NCBI GenBank assembly: GCA_047974415.1
Contig: JBKECH010000054.1
Coordinates: forward strand, 1 to 64,000
DNA from: JBKEAJ01 sp047974415
GTDB lineage: Bacteria; Bacteroidota; Bacteroidia; Bacteroidales; Prolixibacteraceae
DNA: 64,000 bases
Reading direction: 5' to 3'
Shown here: positions 8,534-17,830 of the stretch, piece by piece
Layout of the letters: the number at the start of each line of letters is the position of its first letter
Numbering within the stretch: position 1 is the stretch's first letter
Position numbers and translations under genes: made by a program
The notes under the pieces: model-generated
The model's input: only the letters and a program-made list of their open reading frames with translations
What the model was told of the DNA's origin: nothing
Databases searched by the model: none

Positions 8534-9991
8534 TTATAAGCTCCATTCTGTTCCTTCCTTAGTGTCTTTGATATTGAAGCCCAAGTCTTGTAGCCGGTCT
8601 CTTATCAAGTCCGAGCTTGCCCAGTCTTTGTTATTTTTTGCTTGTTGTCTAACTTCTAATAGTAAGTCTATTGCTCCTTTGTAAGCAAGGTTGTTTCCTT
8701 GTGCAATGTTTGAACTTTCTAAGCCCAGAATGTCTACGACAAATAATTTTAGGGTTTCTGACAATATGCTCTTCTCTTCTTTGCTGATAGATAGTTTTTT
8801 ATCTTTCACTGAATTTACAATTCGTACTATCTCGAATAAGTTGGCAATTAGGATAGGGCTATTTAAATCGTCATTAAGGGCTTCGTAGCACTTGTCTCTT
8901 AACTCTTTGGCGCTGATGTCGCTTTTGTCAGATATCTCTAGCTTAGGAGCATCATTTAATGCGGCTAAGAGCTTTGCCAATCCTTTTTCTGAAGCTTGTA
9001 GTGCTTCGTTAGAAAAATCTAGCTGGCTACGATAATGTGCTTGTAGCATAAAAAACCTGATGGTCATAGGGGAGTAAGCTTGTTCTAACAGCTTGTGTTC
9101 TCCACGGAAAAATTCATCTAGATTGATAAAGTTACCCAAGGATTTGCCCATCTTTTGTCCTCCTATTGTTACCATGTTGTTGTGCATCCAATAGTGTGCA
9201 GGAGTTTTACCTTTAGATGCTATTGCTTGTGCTATTTCGGCTTCGTGATGAGGGAATTGTAAGTCCATCCCTCCGCCGTGTATGTCGAATGTTTCGCCTA
9301 GGTATTTGCATCCCATGGCTGTGCATTCAGTGTGCCAGCCTGGAAAGCCATTACTCCATGGTGATGGCCAACGCATAATATGCCCATCGGATGCTTTCTT
9401 CCATATTGCGAAGTCCAAGGGCGAATGTTTTTCACTTTGTCCGTCTAATTCTCGCGTATTAGCAAGCAAATCTTCGATTTTTCTACCTGACAGTGTGCCG
9501 TAATCGTGTTTCTCTGCATATTTCTGAACATCGAAGTATACAGAACCGCTACTTTCGTAGGCAAACCCTTTGTTTATGAGTGTTTTAATCAGCTCTATCT
9601 GTTCTATTATATGTCCCGTTGCAAGAGGCTCGATGCTTGGAGGCAAAACATTCAGCAACTGCATGGCATTATGATAGCTGTTGGTGTAGTGTTGTGCCAC
9701 TTCCATTGGCTCAAGCTGGTCTATTCTTGCTTTCTTTGCAATTTTGTCTTCGCCATCATCAGCATCGTTAACAAGATGTCCGACATCGGTGATGTTGCGT
9801 ATGTATCTAACCTTGTAGCCCTGATGTAGTAGGTACCTGTATAGCAAATCGAAAGTTATAGCAGGACGAGCATGCCCCAGGTGAGCGTCTCCATACACCG
9901 TAGGTCCGCAAACATACATTCCCACTCGTCCTTTTTCTATTGGCGTGAACTCTTCTTTCTTTCTAGATAATGTGTTGTAGATTTGTAGCAT
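8534..9991 (-). CDS. cysS: Cysteinyl-tRNA synthetase
   Basis: 485 residues, class I aminoacyl-tRNA synthetase charging tRNA-Cys in the cytosol. The HIGH-type motif is HLGH at residues 37-40, preceded by the zinc ligand Cys28 (VCGPTVYGD). Further zinc-site residues lie in WHTECTAM and PHHEAEIA, and the KMSKS equivalent KMGKS is near residue 280. The C-terminal DALR/anticodon region ends DTKEGTEWSL. Length is normal for Bacteroidota. ATG start at 9991. It lies downstream of the phosphopantetheinyl transferase on the same strand with a 50-base gap holding a possible promoter. Confidence 0.97.
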   Translation of the reverse strand: MLQIYNTLSRKKEEFTPIEKGRVGMYVCGPTVYGDAHLGHARPAITFDLLYRYLLHQGYKVRYIRNITDVGHLVNDADDGEDKIAKKARIDQLEPMEVAQHYTNSYHNAMQLLNVLPPSIEPLATGHIIEQIELIKTLINKGFAYESSGSVYFDVQKYAEKHDYGTLSGRKIEDLLANTRELDGQSEKHSPLDFAIWKKASDGHIMRWPSPWSNGFPGWHTECTAMGCKYLGETFDIHGGGMDLQFPHHEAEIAQAIASKGKTPAHYWMHNNMVTIGGQKMGKSLGNFINLDEFFRGEHKLLEQAYSPMTIRFFMLQAHYRSQLDFSNEALQASEKGLAKLLAALNDAPKLEISDKSDISAKELRDKCYEALNDDLNSPILIANLFEIVRIVNSVKDKKLSISKEEKSILSETLKLFVVDILGLESSNIAQGNNLAYKGAIDLLLEVRQQAKNNKDWASSDLIRDRLQDLGFNIKDTKEGTEWSL

Positions 9992-10033
9992 CCTAATTTT
10001 GTGTGCGTTTATTTAGTGTCTGTCCTTAAATTG

Positions 10034-10041
10034 CAAATTTA
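10034..10041 (-). promoter_or_regulatory. Candidate -7 box for cysS
   Basis: Minus strand TAAATTTG, 42 bases before the cysS start, inside the gap after the transferase gene. No convincing -33 box. Confidence 0.4.
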
Positions 10042-10704
10042 CTAATTATACGTATCATTTTCTATCCCATAGGCTAAAATATAGTCTTTTGGTAACATCT
10101 CCACGTAGATGATATTTCTACCTTGCATTTTTTCGGTTTCGTAGTGTATTTCGACCATGTTGGCAGATAGCAGGGCTTTGTCTTTTTTTATGTAAGTTTC
10201 GTCTTTGAGGTTTATGTATTTGTTATTTAGTGTTTTGTATAGTGTTTCTTTGCAGACCCATATCAGTGTAAGGAGATATATCCTGTCCTCTTTATTTAGG
10301 CTTAGAGAGTCAATCCATTGTTCGTTTTCGGGGTGTAGAAATTTACTTTGAATATTTTCGTAAGGTCTGTGAAGAGATTCTATATCCAGTCCGCAGGACC
10401 TGTCGGAAATGCTAACTCCCACAAAATCAGCAGTGTGGGTTATGCTGATTTCTTTTTTTATCTCGTTTATGCAGGGTCTACCAGATTTATCATAATTTAT
10501 AAGATAGTCTTTATTGAGTAAGGTCTTTATTAATATTCTTGTGGCTAGCCACTCGCGCTTGCGATTTTCGTTAGAAATTAGTTTGTATCTTTCTGTTTCA
10601 GAGGGCTTTAGTTTGTGTCTTAACTCTAACTCTTCCAGTGTTTCTGTAAGTTCCCATATGCCGATTTCAATGGCTTCCGATGCTTTTCTTGAATACAGAG
10701 GCAT
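10042..10704 (-). CDS. 4'-phosphopantetheinyl transferase superfamily protein
   Basis: 220 residues, Sfp-like. The superfamily transfers the phosphopantetheine arm of CoA to acyl- or peptidyl-carrier proteins. The metal-binding signature CGLDIES (about residues 107-113) and the WVCKETLYK motif (about 148-156) are both present, as are the Arg-rich REWLATRILI and the SITHT segment. Start ATG at 10704. The gene follows gldD with a 12-base gap, an order (ssb-gldE-gldD-transferase) common in Bacteroidota. The carrier-protein partner cannot be named from the window. Confidence 0.9.
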   Translation of the reverse strand: MPLYSRKASEAIEIGIWELTETLEELELRHKLKPSETERYKLISNENRKREWLATRILIKTLLNKDYLINYDKSGRPCINEIKKEISITHTADFVGVSISDRSCGLDIESLHRPYENIQSKFLHPENEQWIDSLSLNKEDRIYLLTLIWVCKETLYKTLNNKYINLKDETYIKKDKALLSANMVEIHYETEKMQGRNIIYVEMLPKDYILAYGIENDTYN

Positions 10705-10716
10705 GACTAGCTATTT

Positions 10717-11307
10717 TTAGTTTTCGTTCCACTCCATACTGTTTATAATCTCCATTGCGTCTTCCTTTAGAAAGTTGTAGATAGGTTGGAGAGAATCTAT
10801 GTTGGGAGTCGACCAAACGTACACCGACCCACGCAAGAAGTGTTTGGTAGAGTCCGTAAGAAAAAATTGAAAAGGCGAAGCTGCGTTACCGTCTATATTG
10901 TAATATACGCCATAAACATTTCTGACAGTGTCGTATATGAGATTGTTTTCAATGTTGTTGGCCTTTATTGTGTGTTTGAATGCCAACTTGTATGCATCTT
11001 CGATAAATTTATCTATGTTGTTGTTTATAGGTTTGTAACTCAGGTGTATCCTTGCGTTGACGTCGTCGGTTTTTGTTATAATATTTCGCCAGTATAGTTC
11101 TGCATCTTTGTCTTTGTCTATTTCTAGAGTAGAGTAGTTGGCAATGTTGAAAGAGTAGGGGAGTTGTTCTTTGGTTTTATGGTAGTTTTTTTCTGGTAAA
11201 TTTAAACGATAATAAGCATATGGTTTTGGGACATAAGTCTTCCCCGAGCACCCTATAATTATGCACGTCGTTAATAATATACTATATATCACGCTACTTC
11301 TATTCAT
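10717..11307 (-). CDS. gldD: Gliding-motility lipoprotein GldD
   Basis: 196 residues. The N-terminus carries a lipobox (CIIIGC, Cys about residue 20), followed by the GldD signature KPYAYYRLNLPEKNYH. GldD is a membrane lipoprotein needed for gliding and type IX secretion in Flavobacteria, but it is also kept in non-gliding Bacteroidales, where its role is less clear. The gene overlaps the 3' end of gldE by 8 bp, so the two are likely translationally coupled. ATG start at 11307. Confidence 0.9.
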   Translation of the reverse strand: MNRSSVIYSILLTTCIIIGCSGKTYVPKPYAYYRLNLPEKNYHKTKEQLPYSFNIANYSTLEIDKDKDAELYWRNIITKTDDVNARIHLSYKPINNNIDKFIEDAYKLAFKHTIKANNIENNLIYDTVRNVYGVYYNIDGNAASPFQFFLTDSTKHFLRGSVYVWSTPNIDSLQPIYNFLKEDAMEIINSMEWNEN

Positions 11308-12637
11308 TGATGACTGATTCTGGAATAATTATTTTTAGTTGTTTTATTCGTCTTTTGTCAATTGCCTCAACACTCATGTTAAAATCTTTAATGCTGATTT
11401 TGTCGTGTAGTTTTGGAAGAGCCTCTTTAACTTCTAGCACCAATCCTGCAAGAGTTTCTATTTCTTCGGAGATGTCGTCAAAAATATTCTCATCTATATT
11501 TAAAATCTTGCAAAAATCAAGTATTGATGTTTTACCATCAAAAAGATAGGTGTTGTGATTTACTTTCGTATAGCCTTTGTCGTCTATATCGTCGAATTCA
11601 TCTGCTATGTCGCCAACTATTTCTTCAAGTACATCTTCGAGAGTTACTATTCCCGACACGCCACCATACTCGTCTACGACGATTGCTACGTGTATTTTGT
11701 TTTGCTGAAACTCGGTTAATAAGTCGTTGATTTTTTTTGATTCGGGGATTAAGAAAGGAGGTCTTATTAGCTTCTGCCATGCAAAATTATCTTTCTCGCT
11801 AGTGTATTTTAGCAAGTCTTTGATGTACAGTATCCCTTGAATGTTGTCTAGTGTGTCAGCATAAACAGGTATTCTTGAGTAGCCTGAGTCGTTGATAATG
11901 TTTAGTACTTTTTCAAAAGAGTAGTCGGTGTCTATTGCCAGTAGGTCGATACGTGAGGTTATTATGTCGCTAGCACATTTTGAACCAAATTTGGCGATAC
12001 CTTCGAGCATTTCTTTTTCTTCTTGGATATCTTCCTCTGAGGCTAGTCCGATGGCCTGCGATATGTCGTCGATAGTTACTTCGTTGGACGAATATTTGTC
12101 TAAGCGTTTCTTTACGAATGCCGTGGAACTGATGAGCATGCTAGACAATGGTGAGCATAGGACAATGCAGAATCGCAAGGGTGCCGACATAAACTTGGCA
12201 AAGCCTATAGAGTGTTGTGAGGCAAATACTTTTGGCAGTATTTCGCCAAATAATAATAATAGTAAACCGATTACCACAACTTCGATGATGAATCCTAGTA
12301 TTTCGGCATCTGCAAAACTCATTGTCAATCTTGAAAATTGTGCGAAGATTACCACAATAGCTATGTTTATAAAGTTGTTGGCTACAAGTATTGTGGCAAG
12401 GAGTTTTTCTGGTATTTTTAATAAGCTCAACACCTTGTGTTTATCGCCGTCCGCCCTCAGTTTATTTTTTTCGTCTGGCGACAATGAAAAATAGGCTACT
12501 TCTGAGCCAGAAATAAACGCCGACATCACAAGGAGAACTACAATGCATGCTAAATACATTATAGCTTTAGGCGTTATAGGATAAAAGAGCACTGCTAAAT
12601 TTATGCTCGCAAGGAGCGGGATACTGTCTGCGTCCAA
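11300..12637 (-). CDS. gldE: GldE / CNNM-CBS transporter-associated protein
   Basis: 445 residues. An N-terminal CNNM domain has four hydrophobic segments (about residues 20-190, including FISGSEVAYFSLSPDE). A CBS pair follows (about 205-330, with SRIPVY and IVVDEYGGVSGIVTLEDVLEEIVGDI), then a C-terminal CorC/HlyC domain. The family is linked to Mg/Co efflux, and in Bacteroidota the gldD-linked member is called GldE. No in-frame ATG lies near the N-terminus; the likely start is TTG at 12637, since the first Met (residue 27) would cut into the first membrane segment. Operon: ssb upstream, gldD downstream. Confidence 0.9.
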   Translation of the reverse strand: MDADSIPLLASINLAVLFYPITPKAIMYLACIVVLLVMSAFISGSEVAYFSLSPDEKNKLRADGDKHKVLSLLKIPEKLLATILVANNFINIAIVVIFAQFSRLTMSFADAEILGFIIEVVVIGLLLLLFGEILPKVFASQHSIGFAKFMSAPLRFCIVLCSPLSSMLISSTAFVKKRLDKYSSNEVTIDDISQAIGLASEEDIQEEKEMLEGIAKFGSKCASDIITSRIDLLAIDTDYSFEKVLNIINDSGYSRIPVYADTLDNIQGILYIKDLLKYTSEKDNFAWQKLIRPPFLIPESKKINDLLTEFQQNKIHVAIVVDEYGGVSGIVTLEDVLEEIVGDIADEFDDIDDKGYTKVNHNTYLFDGKTSILDFCKILNIDENIFDDISEEIETLAGLVLEVKEALPKLHDKISIKDFNMSVEAIDKRRIKQLKIIIPESVINE

Positions 12638-12682
12638 AATATTACTAATTGATTAATACTCTTTATAATGCGTGACTAACTA

Positions 12683-13117
12683 CTAGAATGGCAAGTCGTC
12701 GTCGTCGTTGCTTTCGTTGTACACTGTAGTTTTATCTTCAGAGGCTTGATGCGATTGGTTTGTGGGGGCAGTATAGCCACTGTTGTTATTGTCTTCTTTT
12801 TTCCCCAATAGTCTTATAGTGTCTGCAAAAATTTCGGTTCTATATTTCTTCACTCCGTCTTTATCATCGTAGGAGCGAGTGCGTAGTCTGCCCTCAATGT
12901 ATAGCTGACTCCCTTTGTGTATATATTTCTCAGTTATGTCTGCTAATGCTCTCCACGCCACAATGTTGTGCCATTCGGTTGTTGTTACTTTTTCGTTGTT
13001 TTTTGTGTAGGTTTCAGAAGTTGCTAACGAAAATGATGCCACAGACACATTGTTGTCTAGGTGTCTAACTTCTGGATCTTGACCTACATTACCTACTAGA
13101 ATTACTTTGTTTACCAT
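12683..13117 (-). CDS. ssb: Single-stranded DNA-binding protein
   Basis: 144 residues. The OB fold begins MVNKVILVGNVGQDPEVRH and includes TEWHNIVAWRALADITEKYIHKGSQLYIEG. A Gln/Asn/Ser linker follows, and the acidic tip DDDDLPF is the docking site for partner proteins. It protects single-stranded DNA in replication and repair. It heads the run ssb-gldE-gldD-transferase; mutY, often found upstream in relatives, is absent here. Confidence 0.97.
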   Translation of the reverse strand: MVNKVILVGNVGQDPEVRHLDNNVSVASFSLATSETYTKNNEKVTTTEWHNIVAWRALADITEKYIHKGSQLYIEGRLRTRSYDDKDGVKKYRTEIFADTIRLLGKKEDNNNSGYTAPTNQSHQASEDKTTVYNESNDDDDLPF

Positions 13118-13251
13118 GACTATATACTTTTGAATTAAACGTCCTCTATTTACGAACAGCTAAGTTAGACATTTCTTTTGAATTACAAAATAGTTGTGTG
13201 TTTTTTCTATTAGTTTCGGCTTATGGTAAAGTGTTGTTGGATTACAATTCT

Positions 13252-13911
13252 TTATTTTGGTGGTTCATGAGACCTTGCATCATCCCAGTATATATTTTCG
13301 GGCTTCCATTTGTTCTTAGGTTTATCTATACCAGTGGGATAGCCTATTGGAATTACATTTAGGGGGCGTAGGTTCTCGGGAAGTTTGAGTGCTGCACGCA
13401 CAGGTTCTTCTCTCTCAGGATAAGGCCAAACTGCGGTAAATACTGCACCTAAGCCCATTGATTCTACCGCAAGCAAGATATTCTCTGATGCCATGGCGCA
13501 GTCTATTGTCCAGTAGTTATCGTCCGCTCCAGTAAGAGCTTTGGATAAGTCGCCACATACCACGATAGCGGCAGATGCGTCTTTTAACATTTTTGCGTAG
13601 GGCAAACGAGTAGAAAGAGTGTCCATTATTGCATTGTCTGTGATAACGATAAATTTCCAAGGTTGTGCATTTTTTGCTGTTGGAGCTGCCATGCCAGCCT
13701 TAACGATTGTTAGCAGATCGTCGTTGGATACTTTTTGTTTGGTGAAATTTCTCACACTCTTGCGTTGGTGGATTATTTCCAATACGTTGGTGCTATGAGC
13801 AGTATCTGAGAAAGGGGTGGGGCCAATTTCTACGGGCTTGAAATCGGCCCTTATTATTAAAATTATCAGAGCGATGGCCATTAAAATGCATAAAATATTG
13901 ATATTCTTCAT
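13252..13911 (-). CDS. Nitroreductase family protein, membrane-anchored or secreted
   Basis: 219 residues. It begins with a hydrophobic segment (about residues 4-21), unusual for a cytosolic nitroreductase and suggesting export or anchoring. The flavin-binding fold follows, with IHQRKSVRNFTKQKV, AAPTAKNAQPWKFIV and GLGAVFTAVWPYPEREEPVR. The family uses FMN and NAD(P)H to reduce diverse substrates. It lies 38 bases after the FMN/ferredoxin membrane protein and is probably co-transcribed with it, so the pair may act in extracytoplasmic electron transfer. ATG at 13911 follows the A-rich leader CACAAACAC. Confidence 0.85.
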   Translation of the reverse strand: MKNINILCILMAIALIILIIRADFKPVEIGPTPFSDTAHSTNVLEIIHQRKSVRNFTKQKVSNDDLLTIVKAGMAAPTAKNAQPWKFIVITDNAIMDTLSTRLPYAKMLKDASAAIVVCGDLSKALTGADDNYWTIDCAMASENILLAVESMGLGAVFTAVWPYPEREEPVRAALKLPENLRPLNVIPIGYPTGIDKPKNKWKPENIYWDDARSHEPPK

Positions 13912-13949
13912 GTGTTTGTGATTTTTATTATTTTCTGTTATTCACGAGC

Positions 13950-15149
13950 TTAGGTTGGTGGTCTTTTTGATTTTGGCGTTTGTTTTCCTTCTGCATCTTT
14001 TTTCACTTTTAATGTATCCAAGCATAGTCCGGTAGGACAGAAGAAGCGGCACCATGCTTTCGGAATAAATATGGATATAACAGCAAAAGTAATGGCAAAC
14101 ACCATGGTCCAAGTACCCACAATTTTATAAGAGAATGCCGAAAAAGGCTCAAGAAGAGTCAGGTCGAAGTAGACACCTAGCCAAAGCATAAATAAAAGGG
14201 CGAAGAATATTGCTTCTCTTAGATGTTTCAGCACAGAATATGCTTTGTGTGGGATTTTAATATTTTTCTTGCTTAGCTTGTTGGCTATGTGTTGCAGGTT
14301 TCCATAGGGGCAGTAATATCCACAGTAAAACGACTTGCCTGTGAAGATTGGAAGTACTACCGACAGCACAATTATGGCGAGCATTAGCAATTTACCATCG
14401 CCAGACCATCCGTTCATAAGCCAATTGTAAATTATGTAGAGCGACAGGCTTTTTGAGAGTATAAAGCCGAACAGAATAACAGTAATAAGCTGAATATATG
14501 TACTGTATTTTTTGAATACCTGAGGTTTTATAAAGTTGAAGAGGATGAACATTAGCCATAGCCATCCTAGTATCATAGGTATGTTTATTTTAGTTTTGCC
14601 GTTTTGAGTTTTTACTGTTTCTATTTCCACAGGGTTGTAAGTTTCCGATATTTTATTCACTCCATTTATTATAGCCTTGCTACTTATTGAGGCTCCAGAT
14701 ATTATATCGACACTAGTATTGTGGAGTTTTGCTATGTGTTTACCATTCCAAGCGGAAAGAAGTCCAGTATCATAGAGATTCTTTACGTATTCGGAGCTTT
14801 CGCTGTGTTTTAGCAATATTAAACCCTTTACGATGCTTCCAGTGTCTATGACGAGGGCAAAATTGATATTTCCTCCAAAACCTTCGACCGTTCCTTTTTC
14901 TGGAAATTCCAACGCTCCGATGATTTGATGCTTTGAGTTTGATATTTCCCATGCCGAGGCGACAGACCTGAAGCTTTCAGCCTCAGGAATAATAGATTTG
15001 AGAGCTTCTATGCTTGGTAAGTCCAAGCTGGTATCTTTCTCATGCTTTATGTTATATCCAATAAAACGACCTTGGTATGTGGTGGCAATTCCAAAGACAA
15101 GTATTATCGTTGCTAGACTTATAAGTCCTGTGAGAATTCTCTTTATCAA
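13950..15149 (-). CDS. FMN-binding domain and 4Fe-4S membrane protein (NosR/NapH-like)
   Basis: 399 residues. One N-terminal membrane segment precedes an extracytoplasmic FMN_bind domain (about residues 60-165) with the flavinylation-type motif DIISGASISS. Several membrane helices follow. Two polyferredoxin-type cysteine motifs are CGYYCPYGNLQ and CRFFCPTGLCLD, one at each end of the last helices. The layout suggests electron transfer across the membrane through covalent FMN. No ATG is available; the start appears to be TTG at 15149, about 24 bases after the inferred transcription start. Partner: the exported nitroreductase just downstream. Confidence 0.82.
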   Translation of the reverse strand: MIKRILTGLISLATIILVFGIATTYQGRFIGYNIKHEKDTSLDLPSIEALKSIIPEAESFRSVASAWEISNSKHQIIGALEFPEKGTVEGFGGNINFALVIDTGSIVKGLILLKHSESSEYVKNLYDTGLLSAWNGKHIAKLHNTSVDIISGASISSKAIINGVNKISETYNPVEIETVKTQNGKTKINIPMILGWLWLMFILFNFIKPQVFKKYSTYIQLITVILFGFILSKSLSLYIIYNWLMNGWSGDGKLLMLAIIVLSVVLPIFTGKSFYCGYYCPYGNLQHIANKLSKKNIKIPHKAYSVLKHLREAIFFALLFMLWLGVYFDLTLLEPFSAFSYKIVGTWTMVFAITFAVISIFIPKAWCRFFCPTGLCLDTLKVKKDAEGKQTPKSKRPPT

Positions 15150-15179
15150 GTTCTTTTATTTCAATGGCATTTCAGCTTA

Positions 15180-15187
15180 CAAAGCTA
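15180..15187 (-). promoter_or_regulatory. Candidate -7 box for the FMN/nitroreductase pair
   Basis: Minus strand TAGCTTTG, 30 bases before the TTG start at 15149. It lies in the short gap beyond the end of the second ThrE half. Confidence 0.45.
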
Positions 15188-15195
15188 ATAAAATT

Positions 15196-15690
15196 TCATC
15201 GTCTTTTTTCTCTTGTAAATGACAAGGCTATCTTTGGGAATAATAGCATTGGTAGAATGGAGCCAATTGCTAGACAAAATAGCGTAGTGAAAGTTACAAG
15301 GAAATTAGACAGAAACAAATCTAAATACTTAATTTTTTCTGTCGTTTCGTCCATGTTTTGCATGAAGGTAATTAACGAGAACATCGTGTTGTAAGCAAAC
15401 TTGCCAGGTATCATTGGTAGTAGGGCGGGGATAAACAGTACTGTTCTTGGCACTCTATTCAAGCATGCAAAGTATAAGCTGACAAAGCCAATTACACAAG
15501 AGCCGGCTAGTGATGCCGAGCTAATGTCTAGATTTGCGTATTCCATTAGACAAAAGCGAGATGCGTGTCCTAATGCTGCTAGTATGCCAATATATTTAAA
15601 CACTCGTAGAGGAGGGTTTGATATTGCGCCAAAACCAATTCCTGCAACTGCGGCAAATATTGCATCTGTCATTATATCTGTTACAATCAT
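15196..15690 (-). CDS. Threonine/serine exporter, small half (ThrE_2-like)
   Basis: 164 residues from the ATG at 15690 (MIVTDIMTDAIFAAVAG), which overlaps the stop of the upstream half as ATGA; the frame is open 21 codons further, but that would overlap the neighbour more. It has about four to five hydrophobic segments and a VPRTVLFIPALLPMIPGKFAYN motif matching the C-terminal half of ThrE. With the larger half it should form a split ThrE exporter of threonine/serine in the inner membrane. Strict coupling by the ATGA overlap supports a stoichiometric pair. Confidence 0.85.
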   Translation of the reverse strand: MIVTDIMTDAIFAAVAGIGFGAISNPPLRVFKYIGILAALGHASRFCLMEYANLDISSASLAGSCVIGFVSLYFACLNRVPRTVLFIPALLPMIPGKFAYNTMFSLITFMQNMDETTEKIKYLDLFLSNFLVTFTTLFCLAIGSILPMLLFPKIALSFTREKRR

Positions 15691-16457
15691 AATAGGCTGC
15701 TTTTTACAATTAATAGAGTGATAGACAGTCCTACAGAGAAACAGATTATCCATAATGTCGCTTGCGTTAGGCGCGCAATGCCTGCAAGTGTGTGCCCCTC
15801 AATTACATCTATGATGCCATTGATAAGAAGAACTCCAGGGACAAGAAATAACACGCTGGTTGCGAGAGCTATATCGGAGGTGGTGTCGAAAAGTGTTGCC
15901 ACTGATGCACCAAACGATGCAATAAATGCTGTTATGGCTATGGTGATGTAGTTGTTGATATTAGTTTTATGTAGTTGTTGTCTTGCAAAGAAAGCTAGAG
16001 CTGTGGCAAAAAAAACAATGAGCACCGATAGATAATCGCCACCAAAGAGTTTGCAAAATGAGGCGTTTGCTGCACTTGCGAGTAGTAATACATGAAAAGG
16101 TTTTAGGCGGGGTTTGCTTATGATTTCGTTATATCTCAGCTTTAATTCCTCGATAGGTATTTTGTTGTCGTAGCAAGACCAGCTCAGCGCGCTGAGCCTC
16201 GAGTTATGTTCGAAGTTGATAGGTTTGTGTCCGATGATATCTATATTCATATATCTCTCTTTAGTTTGTTCGTTCCTTATAGATATGGAGAGGCTCTTAC
16301 TTAAAATGATGATTTTAACATCATACCCATATGACTCTCCAATGCGCCTGACTATGCGAATTACTCGCGAAGTATGTACTCCACTTGCCATCATGTGAGA
16401 GGCGTACTCTTTCAAAAAATCACCTAAGGTGTTTATGTCTACTGTGCTGTTATTCAC
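15687..16457 (-). CDS. Threonine/serine exporter, large half (ThrE family)
   Basis: 256 residues. A cytoplasmic N-terminal domain (about residues 1-120, with EYASHMMASGVHTSRVIRIVRRIGESYG) is followed by about five membrane segments, including FLVPGVLLINGIIDVIEGHTLAGIARL. This is the N-terminal ThrE domain (DUF1212 type). The start is GTG at 16457, four bases after the stop of the DUF2284 gene. Placement at the end of the cobalamin-riboswitch operon is notable because amino-acid export is not an obvious B12 function. Confidence 0.87.
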   Translation of the reverse strand: MNNSTVDINTLGDFLKEYASHMMASGVHTSRVIRIVRRIGESYGYDVKIIILSKSLSISIRNEQTKERYMNIDIIGHKPINFEHNSRLSALSWSCYDNKIPIEELKLRYNEIISKPRLKPFHVLLLASAANASFCKLFGGDYLSVLIVFFATALAFFARQQLHKTNINNYITIAITAFIASFGASVATLFDTTSDIALATSVLFLVPGVLLINGIIDVIEGHTLAGIARLTQATLWIICFSVGLSITLLIVKSSLL

Positions 16458-16461
16458 TTAT

Positions 16462-17061
16462 TTAGCGGTCTAGGTTTATATAGCTCTCAACGGAAAGGCT
16501 TGTTTTGTCTGATGAATTGTAAAAGAAACCGCATACAAGCATTAAATATTCAGGTAAAAAGCCATTCTTTCCCCATCTTAGCTCTATGTTAAATAAGTTG
16601 ATGGTCGTCAGGCTGATATCAAAACCACAGGCTTCTAAGGATGGGCGTACCAACTCGGGATGACGGCATGCTAAGTTCTGGGGTCTTGTGCAGGTTTTGT
16701 CGGAACAATAAATACAAGTTCCAGTGTAGGCGAAAGACCGTCCTCCGTATAAGTTCTCCATTTTAAGAAGTGTCTTTTGTATCTGGCGACGTACGGAAAG
16801 TAATAGATGTCCAGATTCCGAAAAAGGGATGTTGTTTTCTTGTGGTCTGACTTTTGTTGCTATAATTAAGGCATCGCTATACCTATGTAGTAATTTATTT
16901 ACGTCGAAGTTGAAAGGTGGACAAGCCCATGTTTTACCATAATTGTCGCATGCTTTGCAGTATCCTCCTACTCTTTCGGCATCGCGAAATTCGGAGATGT
17001 ATGTTTTTGTTGGCAATGTTGAAAGATAGCTTTCTGTGTTGCATTTATATTGTCGACTCAT
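16462..17061 (-). CDS. DUF2284 metal-binding protein
   Basis: 199 residues with the family pattern CKACDNYGKTWACPPF near residues 35-50. A second Cys cluster is CIYCSDKTCTRPQNLACRHPELVRPSLEACG (about 115-146 in parts). Family members are predicted metal or Fe-S proteins, often beside corrinoid or radical chemistry; no biochemical role is established. It follows the ABC ATPase by three bases and precedes the ThrE pair, within the B12 riboswitch operon. Confidence 0.85.
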   Translation of the reverse strand: MSRQYKCNTESYLSTLPTKTYISEFRDAERVGGYCKACDNYGKTWACPPFNFDVNKLLHRYSDALIIATKVRPQENNIPFSESGHLLLSVRRQIQKTLLKMENLYGGRSFAYTGTCIYCSDKTCTRPQNLACRHPELVRPSLEACGFDISLTTINLFNIELRWGKNGFLPEYLMLVCGFFYNSSDKTSLSVESYINLDR

Positions 17062-17064
17062 AGT

Positions 17065-17829
17065 CTATCTGTTTTTATTAAATTTCACAGAACATGTGTC
17101 TGTGTCAAAGCTTACTGACGAATTGCTGAATAGTCGTTCAATGTGTCCATGCTGTGCTATTTCGTTTGTTGGTAGATGGAGTAGGTTAGGGGAGTCAATC
17201 AAGGCTATGGAGTCGCATACTGTCAGGGCTATGTCTAGTTCGTGGCTTGAGAATAGGATACATTTGTTTTCGCTGTGCGCTAAGTCTTTTAGCAAGGAGC
17301 ATAGCTCATAGCGATTGGGAAGGTCGAGGAAGGCTGTTGGCTCGTCCAATAGAATTATCGGAGTGTCTTGTGCCAATGCGCGAGCTATCATTATGCGTTG
17401 GCATTCACCGTCGGACATTTTGTTCATATTGCGTTTTGCATAGTCTGGCATTCTAACTAGTTCCAGTGATTTATGCACAATTTCGCTGTCTTGCTTTTGC
17501 ATCCTTCCTATCCAATTAGTGTAGGGGGCTCTACCAAGTGCGACTACATCTTGGCAGCATAGATTTGCAATACGCACTCGCTCTGTTGTTACAAAGGCTG
17601 TGGTTTTTGCTAGCTGTTGAGGTGTCATTCGAGACAGCTCCTGTCCGTTCAATGTTATTGAGCCTCCCGATATGTCGTGAAGTCCCGATATTGCTCGAAG
17701 TAAAGTCGACTTACCAGTGCCGTTACGTCCTAGCAGTGCAATTAGTTCTCCGCTAGGCATTGTTGCAGATATGTTGTTGAGCAGTGTGCGTTTGCCGTAT
17801 CCTATGCTTATGTTTTGCAAATTTATCAT
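17065..17829 (-). CDS. btuD: ABC transporter ATP-binding protein (BtuD/FecE-like)
   Basis: 254 residues from the ATG at 17829 (MINLQNISIGYG); a TTG three codons upstream overlaps the permease gene. Walker A is GRNGTGKST, the signature motif MSDGECQRIMIARAL and Walker B IILLDEPTAFLD. It powers the importer encoded immediately upstream. The riboswitch at the head of the operon points to cobalamin or a related corrinoid as substrate. Confidence 0.88.
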   Translation of the reverse strand: MINLQNISIGYGKRTLLNNISATMPSGELIALLGRNGTGKSTLLRAISGLHDISGGSITLNGQELSRMTPQQLAKTTAFVTTERVRIANLCCQDVVALGRAPYTNWIGRMQKQDSEIVHKSLELVRMPDYAKRNMNKMSDGECQRIMIARALAQDTPIILLDEPTAFLDLPNRYELCSLLKDLAHSENKCILFSSHELDIALTVCDSIALIDSPNLLHLPTNEIAQHGHIERLFSNSSVSFDTDTCSVKFNKNR

Positions 17830-17830
17830 A

